Positions 37,486 to 49,740 are shown, counted from the first letter of the stretch. The stretch is DNA of 64,000 nucleotides from Lysobacter terrestris (GCF_014489475.1 NZ_CP060820.1:1504001-1568000), one strand, 5' to 3'. Numbers and translations: made by a program. Notes: generated by a model from the letters alone, not told the origin.

Positions 37486-38649
37486 ATGCATGTCACCCGC
37501 CTGGACCTCCGCCAGCTTCGCCGTTTCGACGAGGTCACCCTTGCCCCCGGTTCCGGGCTCAACCTGATCACCGGCGACAACGGCGCCGGCAAGACCAGCG
37601 TCCTCGAGGGCCTGCACCTGATGGCCTACGGGCGCAGTTTCCGCGGCCGGGTGCGCGATGGCCTGGTGCGGGCGGGGCATCCGGCGCTCGAAGTGTTCGT
37701 GCAGTGGCAGGAGCGGGTCCCCGCCGGACCGGGCCGGGTCGATGCCGGCCGTGCGGATGCACCGGCCGCGGCCCCGCGCCTGCGCAAGGCCGGCCTGCGC
37801 CACAGCGGTCAGGGCTGGAGCGGGCGCCTGGACGGCAATGCCGTGGCCCATCTCGGCGAGCTGTGCGCGGCCTTGGCGGTGGTCAGCTTCGATCCGGGCA
37901 GCCACATCCTGGTCAGCGGTGGCGGCGAACCGCGCCGGCGCTTCCTCGACTGGGGTTTGTTCCACGTGGAACAGGACTTCCTCGGTCTGTGGCGCCGCTA
38001 CTCCCGCGCCCTGCGCCAGCGCAATGCCCTGCTCAAGTCCCGTGCGTCGGGTGGACAGCTGGATGCCTGGGATCACGAACTGGCCGAAGCGGGTGAGCCG
38101 CTGACTCGGGCGCGCGAGGCCTACCTGGACGCGCTCGCGCCCCACTACACCGCCCTGCTGGCCGATCTGGTCCCCGGGGTCGGGCTGGGCTCGCTACGCT
38201 ACGCCCCGGGTTGGCGCCGCGACGAGATGTCGCTGGCCGATGCCCTGTTGCTCAATCGCGACCGCGACCTGGCCAGCGGCCACACCTCCGCCGGCCCGCA
38301 CCGCGCCGACTGGGCCCTGGCGTTCGCCGGCCTGCCCGGACGCGAGGCCTTGTCCCGCGGCCAAGCCAAGCTGACGGCGCTGGCGGCCCTGCTGGCCCAG
38401 GCCGAGCATTACGCGGCGCAACGGGGCGAGTGGCCAGTGGTGGCCCTGGACGACCTGGCCTCCGAGCTCGACCGCAGCCACCAGCGCCGGGTGCTCGAAC
38501 GCCTCTTGGCCAGCGGCGCGCAGGTGTTCGTGACCGGCACGGAAGCGCCCCCCGCCCTGACGGGGTGGGATGCCGGTCCGATGCACGTGTTCCACGTGAA
38601 ACACGGCACGGTCGAGGCCGGCGACACGGCCGGACCGGCCGTTCCCTGA
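37486..38649 (+). CDS. recF: DNA replication and repair protein RecF
   Basis: A 387-residue SMC-like ATPase that loads RecA on gapped DNA with RecO and RecR. Walker A is ITGDNGAGKTSVLEGLHLMAYGRSFRG, signature LSRGQAKLTALAALLAQ, Walker B VVALDDLASELD. Two parS-like palindromes lie inside the coding sequence and force the peptides FHVEQ and FHVKH. The end (about residues 365-387) is a poorly conserved tail. The dnaA-dnaN-recF-gyrB order is the typical one. Confidence 0.95.
   Translation: MHVTRLDLRQLRRFDEVTLAPGSGLNLITGDNGAGKTSVLEGLHLMAYGRSFRGRVRDGLVRAGHPALEVFVQWQERVPAGPGRVDAGRADAPAAAPRLRKAGLRHSGQGWSGRLDGNAVAHLGELCAALAVVSFDPGSHILVSGGGEPRRRFLDWGLFHVEQDFLGLWRRYSRALRQRNALLKSRASGGQLDAWDHELAEAGEPLTRAREAYLDALAPHYTALLADLVPGVGLGSLRYAPGWRRDEMSLADALLLNRDRDLASGHTSAGPHRADWALAFAGLPGREALSRGQAKLTALAALLAQAEHYAAQRGEWPVVALDDLASELDRSHQRRVLERLLASGAQVFVTGTEAPPALTGWDAGPMHVFHVKHGTVEAGDTAGPAVP
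37958..37973. other. parS site 2, inside recF
   Basis: TGTTCCACGTGGAACA is a perfect 16-bp palindrome with the ParB core TTCCACGTGGAA. It differs from the consensus TGTTTCACGTGAAACA at two symmetrical positions that are known to vary. Confidence 0.75.
38588..38603. other. parS site 3, inside recF
   Basis: TGTTCCACGTGAAACA is identical to the classic Bacillus subtilis parS sequence. It lies in the last 20 codons of recF, 630 bases after site 2 and about 1.2 kb after site 1. Confidence 0.85.
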
Positions 38650-38693
38650 GGCCCGCCCCGCAGGGCCCCGTGCCTGCCCTGCCCCGGCTATAC

Positions 38694-41270
<2,577 letters not shown>

Positions 41271-41278
41271 GCGCGAAC

Positions 41279-41303
41279 GGGCAGCGGTGGTCATCCGCTG
41301 CCC
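41279..41303 (+). terminator. Hairpin after gyrB
   Basis: A 9-bp perfect stem GGGCAGCGG / CCGCTGCCC nine bases past the stop, with no T tract; it may be a rho-independent terminator of weak type or only a transcript-end stabiliser. Confidence 0.45.
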
Positions 41304-41409
41304 TGTGCCGCCCGCACGCGCCCCTGCGCGCCGCGCGTCGGTTCGCGCAATTGACGAAGCGTTAATCCCCCGCGGACTACAAGCGATGCACCCATTCAGG
41401 AATCCGCCG

Positions 41410-42216
41410 ATGAAGCGCCTGCTGCTCGTTGCCGCCATCACCACCCTGCTCGCCGGCTGCGCGACCACCACGTCACCGACCGGGCGCCGGCAGGTCGTGG
41501 GCGGCGTGTCCGAAGAACAGCTGGCGCAGCTGGGCGCGCAGGCCTTCGCCGAAACCAAGGCGAAGACGCCGCAGAGCACCGACGCGCGCCAGTCCGCCTA
41601 CGTGCGCTGCGTGGTGCAGCGCGTGGTCGCGCAGCTGCCGCCGGACTGGCAGAACATCGGCTGGGAAACCGCGGTGTTCGTCGACAACTCGCCGAACGCA
41701 TTCGCCCTGCCCGGCGGCAAGGTCGGCGTCAACACCGGCATCTTCACCGTCGCCAAGAACCAGGACCAGCTCGCGACGGTGATCGCGCACGAGGTTGGCC
41801 ACGTGTATTCGCACCACCACAACGAACGCATCACCAAGCAGATGGGCACGCAGGGCTTGCTGCAGGTGGCCGGCGCACTCGCCGGCGCGCGCTACGGCCA
41901 GGGCGTGGGCAATGCCGTCGTGCAGGGCGGCGGCATCGCGGCGCAGGCCGGCTTCCTGCTGCCGAATTCGCGCGAACAGGAATCCGAAGCGGACGTGGTC
42001 GGCCAGCAGCTGATGGCGCGCGCCGGCTTCGACCCGCGCCAGGCGGTGAACCTGTGGCAGAACATGATCGCGGCCAGCGGCGGCCGTTCGCCGGAGTGGC
42101 TGTCGACCCACCCCAATCCGGAAACCCGCATCCGCGAACTCAACAGCCGCGCGGCCAGCCTGGTGCCGGTATTCGAACAGGCGCGCGCCAGCGGCCATAC
42201 GCCCAAGTGTGGATAA
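41410..42216 (+). CDS. M48-family zinc metalloprotease lipoprotein
   Basis: A 268-residue lipoprotein (lipobox TTLLAGC, Cys about residue 17). The protease motif VIAHEVGHVYSHHHNERITKQ contains HEVGH, and the downstream zinc Glu is in SREQESEADVVGQQLMARAGFDP. This layout is that of the LoiP/YcaL type envelope proteases of family M48, which degrade damaged outer-membrane or periplasmic proteins. The tail THPNPETRIREL is also conserved. Start MKRLLLVA; an ATG eight codons earlier is less likely because the lipoprotein signal begins at MKRLL. Confidence 0.88.
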   Translation: MKRLLLVAAITTLLAGCATTTSPTGRRQVVGGVSEEQLAQLGAQAFAETKAKTPQSTDARQSAYVRCVVQRVVAQLPPDWQNIGWETAVFVDNSPNAFALPGGKVGVNTGIFTVAKNQDQLATVIAHEVGHVYSHHHNERITKQMGTQGLLQVAGALAGARYGQGVGNAVVQGGGIAAQAGFLLPNSREQESEADVVGQQLMARAGFDPRQAVNLWQNMIAASGGRSPEWLSTHPNPETRIRELNSRAASLVPVFEQARASGHTPKCG

Positions 42217-42331
42217 ACGGCGTCGCCGACTGCGCACAAAACCCCATATCGCCGGACCGGCCGTTTCTGTTAGCGTGGCGGCCCCCTGGCCCGACCCTTC
42301 CCCGCTCCGGGCTGCAACATAGGTGACTGCA

Positions 42332-43549
42332 ATGACTTCCATTTCTACCCACCGCACCGTACTGGCTGCCGCCGTGGCTGCTGTGCTGGCGTTTGGTGCC
42401 GTCTCGCAGGTCCACGCGCAGAGCGCCGCCGAGCAGCGCCGCGCCGATCGCGAAGCCGCCCGCGCCGCCAAGAGCGGCAAGAGTGACAAGAAGGAAGTCG
42501 CCTACCCCAATGCAACGCGCAAGGAACCGGGCACCAAGGCGTCTGCCAAGGCCGGGCCGAAGCTGCAGAAGATGATGAAGCTGTACGACAGCGAGAAGCC
42601 GGCGGAAGCCCGCGCGGCCGCCGACGAAATCATCGCCAACGAATCCTTCAATGCCTACGATCGCGCCTTCGCCGCGCAGATTGCCGCGCAGATCGCGTAC
42701 GAAGCCGACGACAGCAACGCCGCGGTCGCCTACCTCGACAAGGCCCTCGCCTTCGATGGCCTGGACAACAACGGCCACTACAACGCGATGCTGATGAAGG
42801 CGCAGCTGCAGTTGCAGGACGACAAGTACGCCGAAGGCCTGGTCTCGATCGACCGCTTCCTCAACGAAAGCAAGAGCACCAACCCCGAGCACCTGGTCAT
42901 CAAGGGCAACGCGCTGTACCGCATGGAGAAGTACCCGGAAGCCGCGGCGGTGCTGAAGCAGGCCGTGGACGCCAGCCCGGATCCGCGCGCCGACTGGCAG
43001 CAGCTGCTGATGGCGGCCTACGCCGAGAGCGGCCAGGGTGACCAGGCCATCGCGATGGCCGAGAAGGTCGCCGCCAAGAGCCCGGCCGACAAGCGCGCGC
43101 AGATGAACCTGGCCGCGGTCTACCTGCAGGCGGACAAGTACGACAAGGCCGCCGCCACGCTGGAGAAGCTGCGCGCCGCCGGCCAGCTCACCGACGACCG
43201 CGACTACCGCCAGCTCTACTCCACCTACCTCAACCTGGATGGCAAGGAGAAGCAGGCGGCGGAAGTGATCAAGGAAGGCCTGGACAAGGGCATCCTCAAG
43301 CCCGACCACCAGGTGTATCTCGCCCTCGCGCAGTCCTACTATTTCTCGGAGCAGCCGATCCCCGCGATCGATGCCTACAAGAAGGCCGCGCCGCTGGACG
43401 ACGATGGCGAGACCTACCTCAACCTGGCCCGGCTGCTGTGGCAGGAAGAGCGTGTCCCCGAGGCGAAGGAAGCCGCCAAGCAGGCCATCGCCAAGGGGCT
43501 GAAGAAGCCGGATGACGCCAAGAAGATCCTGGCGCTGCCGTCAAAATAA
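42332..43549 (+). CDS. Periplasmic tetratricopeptide-repeat protein
   Basis: A 405-residue protein. The signal peptide (VLAAAVAAVLAFGAVSQVHAQ) ends near residue 29. A basic, disordered linker follows (RRADREAARAAKSGKSDKKE), then about eight TPR-like helix pairs from residue 65 to the end (AAVAYLDKALAFDGLDNNGHYNAML, PEAAAVLKQAVDASPDP, DKAAATLEKLRAAGQL). TPR domains hold protein partners; being just upstream of tonB-exbBD, it could assist that system, but this is inference from position. The start may be ATG 42332 or the GTG three codons earlier. Confidence 0.75.
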   Translation: MTSISTHRTVLAAAVAAVLAFGAVSQVHAQSAAEQRRADREAARAAKSGKSDKKEVAYPNATRKEPGTKASAKAGPKLQKMMKLYDSEKPAEARAAADEIIANESFNAYDRAFAAQIAAQIAYEADDSNAAVAYLDKALAFDGLDNNGHYNAMLMKAQLQLQDDKYAEGLVSIDRFLNESKSTNPEHLVIKGNALYRMEKYPEAAAVLKQAVDASPDPRADWQQLLMAAYAESGQGDQAIAMAEKVAAKSPADKRAQMNLAAVYLQADKYDKAAATLEKLRAAGQLTDDRDYRQLYSTYLNLDGKEKQAAEVIKEGLDKGILKPDHQVYLALAQSYYFSEQPIPAIDAYKKAAPLDDDGETYLNLARLLWQEERVPEAKEAAKQAIAKGLKKPDDAKKILALPSK

Positions 43550-43581
43550 GCGCCACGCAGCACAAAAACCCCGATTCACGC

Positions 43582-43610
43582 TTGGAAGCCCGGGCGGTAA
43601 TTGGTATATG
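43582..43610 (+). promoter_or_regulatory. tonB promoter
   Basis: TTGGAA (43582-43587) and TATATG (43605-43610) are separated by 17 bases in an AT-richer patch. A leader of about 95 bases follows to the tonB ATG. Confidence 0.5.
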
Positions 43611-43712
43611 CTAGGAGGTTCCTGCGATCTTGCCGATGCGAGCGCGGGAATCCGGAATCGAACATCGCCCGCGGCGCCCTGGCGTCCGGAATAACTTCCC
43701 GAGCTACGGCGA

Positions 43713-44384
43713 ATGACGCAAGCCCTCGAAATCCATACCCACGACGACGACCAGCCCGAAGGTCTCAACTGGGCGCGCATCACGGGCATCAGCATGGCGC
43801 TGGCTGTCCACGTGGGCGCCCTGCTGTTGCTGCTGGCCCCGTTGGCCCCGCCGCCGGCGGAAAAGGCGAAAGAAGAGACCACGATCGTGAACATCGTGCG
43901 TCCGCCGCCGCCGCCCCCGCCGCCGCCGCCGCCGCCGCCGGAAGAGCCCAAGCCGCAGCCGATCCGTCAGCTGTCGCCGCCGCAGCCGACGCCGTTGCCG
44001 CCGCCGCCGGAACAGCCGCCGATCGAGGTCGATGACCCGAGCCCGGTGGACCTGCCGCCGGTGCCGCCGTCGCCGCCGGCCCCGCCGCGTCCGTCGGAAA
44101 CGATCGCCGGTTCGATCGACCCGTCGTCGCAGCGCATGAACCCGCCGGACTACCCGGCCGCCGCGGTCCGCTCGGGCATCACCGGTACGGTGGTGATCCT
44201 GGTCGACATCGACGCGCAGGGTAATGTCCTCAACGTCCGCGTCGAGAAGTCCAGCCGCAACCGCGACCTCGACCGCGCCGCCCAGGACGCGCCGAAGAAG
44301 AAGAAGTGGCGCTTCAACCCGGCCAAGGAAAATGGCCAGGCCGTGCCTAGCACCGTGCGCGTGCCGGTCGTCTTCAATCTCTAA
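43713..44384 (+). CDS. tonB: Energy transducer TonB
   Basis: A 223-residue inner-membrane protein that transmits the proton-motive force to outer-membrane receptors. The N-terminal helix is ISMALAVHVGALLLLLAPLA, after a 22-residue cytosolic start. A periplasmic Pro-rich spacer contains about a dozen consecutive prolines followed by EEPKPQP. The C-terminal domain (MNPPDYPAAAVRSGITGTVVILVDIDAQGNVLNVRVEKSSRNRDLDRAAQD, KKKKWRFNPA) has the standard fold. It is the first gene of the tonB-exbB-exbD1-exbD2 operon. Confidence 0.93.
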   Translation: MTQALEIHTHDDDQPEGLNWARITGISMALAVHVGALLLLLAPLAPPPAEKAKEETTIVNIVRPPPPPPPPPPPPPEEPKPQPIRQLSPPQPTPLPPPPEQPPIEVDDPSPVDLPPVPPSPPAPPRPSETIAGSIDPSSQRMNPPDYPAAAVRSGITGTVVILVDIDAQGNVLNVRVEKSSRNRDLDRAAQDAPKKKKWRFNPAKENGQAVPSTVRVPVVFNL

Positions 44385-44389
44385 GTTCC

Positions 44390-44415
44390 ACCCCCCGGCC
44401 TTGGCGCCGGGGTGA
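44390..44415 (+). promoter_or_regulatory. Intra-operon hairpin between tonB and exbB
   Basis: CACCCC...GCCGGGGTG can fold into a stem in the tonB-exbB gap. There is no T run, so it may be an mRNA-processing or stability element that sets different levels of TonB and ExbB rather than a terminator. Confidence 0.35.
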
Positions 44416-44462
44416 CTGTTGTAATTAGCAATTCCACCTTCCACGACTAAAAGGTAAGCGTC

Positions 44463-45236
44463 ATGTTGCAGGAAACCACCGCCGCTGCTGCGGCTCAAAC
44501 CGGCGGCTCCAACGCCGCCGCTCTGTCGCAGATGGGCTTCGGCAATCTGCTGCAGGAAATGCTCTCCAACCCGGGCCACTTCGCCGTCTCCTGGGCGGTG
44601 TTGCTGACCCTCACCCTGATGTCGGTGCTCTCGATCTACTGGATCGTCACCAACTTCATCAAGAACGTGCGCCTGAAGGGCACCTCCGACCGCGTGATCA
44701 GCACGTTCTGGGAAACCCCGAACGCGCAGGACGCCATCCGCTTCATGGAAGAGCAGCCGCGCTTCGAACCGTTCTCGAAGATCGCCCTCGACGCCGCCCA
44801 GGCCGCCGCGCACCACCAGCGCCACGAAGGTTCGCGCCTGGTCGAGTCGCTGAACCGCTCCGAGTTCGTTGACCGCGCCCTGCGCCAGGGCGTGACCCGC
44901 GAATCCTCGCGCCTGGAGTCCGGCCTGACCGTGCTCGCCACCGTCGGTTCGACCGCGCCGTTCGTCGGCCTGCTCGGCACCGTGTGGGGCATCTACGGCG
45001 CGCTGATCCGCATCGGCGCCTCGGGCAACGCCTCGATCGACGCCGTCGCCGGTCCGGTGGGTGAAGCGCTGATCATGACCGCGATCGGTCTGTTCGTCGC
45101 GATCCCGGCCGTGCTTGCGTACAACTTCTTCACCCGCCTGAATCGCGTGACGAACAACAAGTTCGACACCTTCGCGCACGACCTGCACGACTTCTTCGCC
45201 ACCGGCTCGCGCGTCGGCGAAGTCGGCAAGCGCTGA
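44463..45236 (+). CDS. exbB: Biopolymer transport protein ExbB
   Basis: A 257-residue MotA/TolQ/ExbB-family proton-channel subunit with three transmembrane helices: WAVLLTLTLMSVLSIYWIVTNF, VLATVGSTAPFVGLLGTVWGIYGALIRIG and VGEALIMTAIGLFVAIPAVLAYNFF. The large cytosolic loop lies between helices one and two. The conserved GSTAPFVGLLGTVWGI is the family core. Works with ExbD and TonB to use the proton gradient. Confidence 0.95.
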   Translation: MLQETTAAAAAQTGGSNAAALSQMGFGNLLQEMLSNPGHFAVSWAVLLTLTLMSVLSIYWIVTNFIKNVRLKGTSDRVISTFWETPNAQDAIRFMEEQPRFEPFSKIALDAAQAAAHHQRHEGSRLVESLNRSEFVDRALRQGVTRESSRLESGLTVLATVGSTAPFVGLLGTVWGIYGALIRIGASGNASIDAVAGPVGEALIMTAIGLFVAIPAVLAYNFFTRLNRVTNNKFDTFAHDLHDFFATGSRVGEVGKR

Positions 45237-45281
45237 TCCACGTCCCACAGGTCCGTTCAGTAGTCGCTCCGGAGTTCGAAC

Positions 45282-45713
45282 ATGGCTTTCAGTTCAGATA
45301 GTGGTGGTGGCAAGCCGATGGCGGAAATCAACGTCACGCCGCTTGTCGACGTGATGCTGGTGCTGCTCATCATCTTCATGATCACCGCGCCGCTGATGAC
45401 GCATAAGGTCAAGGTCGATCTGCCGGAAGCGAACCTGGACAAGCGCGAGGACCCCAGCGGTCCGCGCGCCACGCCGATCACCATCGCGGTGGAGGAAAGC
45501 GGCGCCCTGTACTGGAACGACGAACCGGTCACCAAGAGCGTGATCGAGAGCCGTTTCTCGGTCGAGGCGCAGAAGACCCCGCAGCCGCAGGTCAACGTGC
45601 GTGGCGACAAGACCGCCAAGTACAAGCTGGTGCAGGAAGTCGTGCAGGTCGCCCAGCAGCAGGGCATGCGCAAGGTCGGTTTCGTGGCGATCAAGGATCG
45701 CTCGGGCCAGTAA
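45282..45713 (+). CDS. exbD1: Biopolymer transport protein ExbD (first copy)
   Basis: A 143-residue single-pass protein. The motif [29 protein letters not shown] contains the channel-lining Asp (VDVML), and a periplasmic domain of about 100 residues follows. Spacing of 45 bases to exbB and 22 to the next exbD supports one transcript. Confidence 0.94.
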   Translation: MAFSSDSGGGKPMAEINVTPLVDVMLVLLIIFMITAPLMTHKVKVDLPEANLDKREDPSGPRATPITIAVEESGALYWNDEPVTKSVIESRFSVEAQKTPQPQVNVRGDKTAKYKLVQEVVQVAQQQGMRKVGFVAIKDRSGQ

Positions 45714-45735
45714 CCGCTAACCGGAGAAACAAGTC

Positions 45736-46152
45736 ATGGCATTTGCAAGTGGTTCCGGCGGCGGTCCGATGGCCGACATCAACGTCACGCCGCTCGTCGA
45801 CGTGATGCTGGTGTTGCTGATCATCTTCATGGTCACCGCGCCGATCCTGTCCTACCCGATCGACGTCAACCTGCCGCAGCGCACGTTGAATCCGCCGAAG
45901 AATCCGAAGACCCCGCCGCCGCCGATCAGCCTGCGCATCGACGCCAGCGGCACCATCTTCTGGAACGATTCGCCGGTCGACGTCCGCGTGCTGCAGCAGC
46001 AGATGGTCAATGAGGTCGCCAAGGACCCCACCAACCAGCCGCTGCTCGAAATCGATGTGAACCCGGATGCCGATTACGGCATCCTCGCCAAGGTCCTGGC
46101 CCACGCGAAGAACGCCGACATGCAGAAGATCGGCTTCGTCCAGCCGCAGTAA
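45736..46152 (+). CDS. exbD2: Biopolymer transport protein ExbD (second copy)
   Basis: A 138-residue ExbD with [28 protein letters not shown] and the same Asp. It differs from exbD1 mainly in the periplasmic part ([21 protein letters not shown]). A tonB-exbB-exbD1-exbD2 set is known in Xanthomonas, where exbD2 has a separate role in plant-associated traits. A terminator follows. Confidence 0.94.
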   Translation: MAFASGSGGGPMADINVTPLVDVMLVLLIIFMVTAPILSYPIDVNLPQRTLNPPKNPKTPPPPISLRIDASGTIFWNDSPVDVRVLQQQMVNEVAKDPTNQPLLEIDVNPDADYGILAKVLAHAKNADMQKIGFVQPQ

Positions 46153-46191
46153 GCCTGGCAAACGCTTCATCGCTTACCGCAACAAGTCGTG

Positions 46192-46220
46192 AAAACGCCG
46201 CCTCCGGGCGGCGTTTTTTT
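46192..46220 (+). terminator. Rho-independent terminator after exbD2
   Basis: Perfect 11-bp arms AAAACGCCGCC / GGCGGCGTTTT enclose TCCG, followed by further T residues. It closes the tonB operon. Confidence 0.9.
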
Positions 46221-46429
46221 ATGCGCGCGATTCTGGTGGTTCGTGTGTGGCGGGTACGCGGCGCCGGCCTGCGCCATGAAGCCGACGCGCCGGTTAACCC
46301 CGCGGCGCCCTTGCCAACGTTGCGAACCGGGGCGTAGCGTGGATTCCGGGTCTTCGGTGTTCACCGGCGCAACCCGCCGCCGGTGCGAACACCGTGCAGC
46401 GGTTCCCAACGTGAGCTCAGGAGGGGTCC

Positions 46430-46849
<420 letters not shown>

Positions 46850-46956
46850 GCGGGGCGGCGAACCGGCCGCGGCGACGCATGCGCCGCGGCGTCGCCAGCG
46901 GTTGTGCATCCGCAGTTGCATGTGCGGCGGCGCCGGTCGCGCCGGCAGCCGACGCC

Positions 46957-47718
46957 TCAGACCGACCCGAGCAGCGCCAGGTAGTTGCGCACCGTGGTCG
47001 CCAGCCCGGCGTACAGCGCTTCGCCGATGAGGGCGTGGCCGATCGACACTTCCTGCACGTTGGGCACGGCGCGCAGGAATTCGCCGAGGTTGTCCAGGCT
47101 CAGGTCGTGGCCGGCATTCACCGCCAGGCCGGCCGCCTGCGCGCGGCGCGCGGTGGCGGCGAACCGCGCCAGCATCGCGCGCGCATCACCGGCGGCGTGC
47201 GCCTCGGCGTAGGGGCCGGTGTACAGCTCGACGCGCTCGGCGCCGACGGCGGCCGCGTGGCGCATGTCGTCGTCGGCATCGCCGTGCGCGTCGGCGAACA
47301 GGCTGACCCGGCACTGCAACGCCTTCAGTCGCGCCACCAGCGGTTGCAGCGCCGCCGCGTCGCGGGCGAAGTCGAAGCCGTGGTCGGAGGTGAGTTGCGC
47401 ATCGCCGTCGGGCACCAGCGTCGCCTGCGCCGGCCGGACCTGTTCGCACAGGGCGAGGAAGCCCGGATAGCCCGCGCGGGGCGGGGCGAACGGGTTGCCT
47501 TCGAGGTTGAATTCGACGCCGTACTCGCGCGTCAGCTCCGCCAGCGCGTAGACGTCGTCGGCGCGGATGTGGCGCGCGTCGGGACGCGGGTGCACGGTGA
47601 TGCCGTGTGCGCCGGCATCCAGGCAGGCGCGCGCGGCGCGGACGACATCGGGTTCGCCGCCGCCGCGCGAATTGCGCAGCACCGCGATCTTGTTGACGTT
47701 GACGCTGAGGACGGTCAT
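46957..47718 (-). CDS. pdxJ: Pyridoxine 5'-phosphate synthase
   Basis: A 253-residue TIM-barrel enzyme that condenses 1-deoxyxylulose 5-phosphate with 3-amino-2-oxopropyl phosphate to pyridoxine 5'-phosphate. Conserved stretches are [55 protein letters not shown] and [17 protein letters not shown]. Convergent with the third exbD gene. No other vitamin B6 gene is adjacent. Confidence 0.95.
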   Translation of the reverse strand: MTVLSVNVNKIAVLRNSRGGGEPDVVRAARACLDAGAHGITVHPRPDARHIRADDVYALAELTREYGVEFNLEGNPFAPPRAGYPGFLALCEQVRPAQATLVPDGDAQLTSDHGFDFARDAAALQPLVARLKALQCRVSLFADAHGDADDDMRHAAAVGAERVELYTGPYAEAHAAGDARAMLARFAATARRAQAAGLAVNAGHDLSLDNLGEFLRAVPNVQEVSIGHALIGEALYAGLATTVRNYLALLGSV

Positions 47719-47761
47719 GGCCGCCAGTTTACGGCAGCGGCGCGGTGCCCCCGGCGTGGGC

Positions 47762-48022
47762 TCAGCGCGGCAGCTCGCTCGACGCGGTCGCGGCCAGCCT
47801 GCGCGCCTCGGCCTGTTCGCGCAGGCGGCGCAACTCTTCCGGGTCGAGCATCATCTGCTCCTCGCGCGAGCGGCTGCCGATCTTGTCCGCGGCGAGCTTC
47901 AGCACGAACAGCACGAGCAGGACCAGGGCGACGATCAGACCGAGTGCGACGACCGCGGGCGAGGAGGTGGTGAAGGCCACCCACAGGGAACCGAAGGCGA
48001 GCAGCAGGAACAACCAGGCCAT
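47762..48022 (-). CDS. Small two-helix membrane protein, unknown
   Basis: An 86-residue protein with two closely spaced transmembrane helices ([15 protein letters not shown] and [22 protein letters not shown]) and a charged cytosolic tail ([22 protein letters not shown]). No domain is recognised. It lies between pdxJ and the cardiolipin synthase gene on the same strand. Confidence 0.65.
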   Translation of the reverse strand: MAWLFLLLAFGSLWVAFTTSSPAVVALGLIVALVLLVLFVLKLAADKIGSRSREEQMMLDPEELRRLREQAEARRLAATASSELPR

Positions 48023-48152
48023 TGGGGCAACTCCAGGGTGCGTGGCCGCAGTGTAGCGCGGCGCACGGCCGTCGATTCGTGCGCCATGCCCGCCGGCCAC
48101 GCGGTCGATCCGTGGGTGCGATCGCGGGCCATTCCGCGCCGCGACGGCGGGG

Positions 48153-49589
48153 CTACAGCACCGGCGACACCAGCCGTGCCAGCGCCTCGGGCAGCCGCGC
48201 CTGGAACAGCGGCCGCGCCCGTTCCGCGAGCACGCGCGTGGCGCCGGCGCACTCGCGCTCGAGCAGCGTCGCCAGTTCGGCGCACAGGCGGGCGTCGCCG
48301 CACATCAGCGAGACCTCGAAGTTGAGGCGGAAGCTGCGGTGGTCGAAGTTGGCGCTGCCGATGATGCACAGGTCGTCGTCGCACAGCAGCGCCTTGGTGT
48401 GCAGCATGCGCGGGCCGTACTCGTAGATCTGCACCCCGGCGACGAGCAGCTCGTCGAAGTAGGAGCGCGCGGCCAACGTGACCAGGCGGCTGTCGCTGCG
48501 CCGCGGCACCAGCAGGCGCACGTCCAGGCCGCCCAGCGCCGCCGAGGTCAGCGCCATGCGCGCGGCCTCGCCGGGCACGAAGTAGGGCGTGGCCAGCCAG
48601 ACCCGGCGTCGCGCCGAATGGATCGCGCCCACGTGCAGGCGATGGATCGCTTCCCACGACGAATCCGGCCCAGACACCAGCACCTGCATGGGAATGCGAC
48701 CGGCATGCGGTGCCGGGGCGGGCAGGGCGAGCGGCGGCGCGCCGGTCGCGTAGGCCCAGTCCTCGATGAAGACCAGCTGCAGCGAACCCACCACGTTGCC
48801 CTCCACGCGCACGTGCAGGTCGCGGTACGCGTCCTCGCGCAGGCGCTCGTCCTCGTCGTCGGTGATGTTGATGCCGCCGGTGTAGGCGATACGGCCGTCG
48901 ATCACCACGATCTTGCGGTGGCTGCGCAGGTTCAGCCACGGCCGCTTCCACACCTGGCCGAAACGGGTGGGGTGGAACCACGCCAGCTCGCCGCCCGCCG
49001 CGACCAGTTCGTCGAAGAAACGCCGCGGCGTCTTGCCGGAACCGACCGCGTCGAGCAGCAGGCGCACCTTGACCCCGGCGCGGGCGCGTTCGACCAGCGC
49101 ATCGCGCAGCGCGGCGCCGGTGCGGTCGGGATAGAAGATGTAGTACTCCAGGTGCACGTGCTCGGTTGCGCCGGCGATGTCGCGCAGCAGCGCCGCGTAC
49201 TTGGCGCCGCCGTCGATCAGCAGCTGCGCCGAAGTGGCGGTCGTCGGCGGCAGGCCGGTGGTGGCCTGGGCCAGGCGCGCGAGCTCGATCGCTTCGGGGC
49301 TGGGCTTGAAGCCGTCCGGCAGCGGCGGGAACTTCGCCTTCGCGCGCACGCGGCGCAGGCGCTGGCGGTGGATGCGCTGCGGGCCGAGCAGGTAGTAGAT
49401 GGCGAAGCCGATGTAGGGCAATGCGGCGAGGCTGACCAGCCAGCTCAGCGTGGCGACCGGTTCGCGCTTCTGCAGCACGATCCAGCCGCCCAGCCCGAGC
49501 AGGTACACCGCCCAGGCGAGGGTCAGGTAGAGCTTGAGGTGCGGGACCGCGAGGAGGGCGGTCCAGAGGTCGCGCAGGGCGTCGGGCAT
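48153..49589 (-). CDS. cls: Cardiolipin synthase (phospholipase D superfamily)
   Basis: A 478-residue membrane enzyme that joins phospholipids to make cardiolipin. Two N-terminal helices (YLTLAWAVYLLGLGGWIVL, TLSWLVSLAALPYIGFAIYYLLG) are followed by two HKD sites: SHRKIVVIDGRIAYTGGINI (HxK...D) and LHTKALLCDDDLCIIGSANFDHRSF. Both sites have the His and Lys. The length equals that of ClsA-type enzymes. Confidence 0.92.
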   Translation of the reverse strand: MPDALRDLWTALLAVPHLKLYLTLAWAVYLLGLGGWIVLQKREPVATLSWLVSLAALPYIGFAIYYLLGPQRIHRQRLRRVRAKAKFPPLPDGFKPSPEAIELARLAQATTGLPPTTATSAQLLIDGGAKYAALLRDIAGATEHVHLEYYIFYPDRTGAALRDALVERARAGVKVRLLLDAVGSGKTPRRFFDELVAAGGELAWFHPTRFGQVWKRPWLNLRSHRKIVVIDGRIAYTGGINITDDEDERLREDAYRDLHVRVEGNVVGSLQLVFIEDWAYATGAPPLALPAPAPHAGRIPMQVLVSGPDSSWEAIHRLHVGAIHSARRRVWLATPYFVPGEAARMALTSAALGGLDVRLLVPRRSDSRLVTLAARSYFDELLVAGVQIYEYGPRMLHTKALLCDDDLCIIGSANFDHRSFRLNFEVSLMCGDARLCAELATLLERECAGATRVLAERARPLFQARLPEALARLVSPVL

Positions 49590-49722
49590 GCGGATCCGGG
49601 AGGGTTTCGTCGGGCGGCATCGCGGTGGCCGCGACGCGGCGAGCGTATCCCATTGCCGCGCGGTGCCCTTGGCCTGCCGCCGCGGCGACGCGCTTCCCCC
49701 GTTCAGCGGGACCGGTTTGCCA

Positions 49723-49740
49723 ATTAGTAATATTGCTAAT
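49723..49740. promoter_or_regulatory. AT-rich inverted repeat upstream of the radical SAM gene
   Basis: ATTAGTAATATTGCTAAT, an almost perfect inverted repeat (ATTAG-T...G-CTAAT), is strikingly AT-rich in this GC-rich region. It lies 50 bases before the radical SAM start, where an operator or a -10 region would be. Confidence 0.4.
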
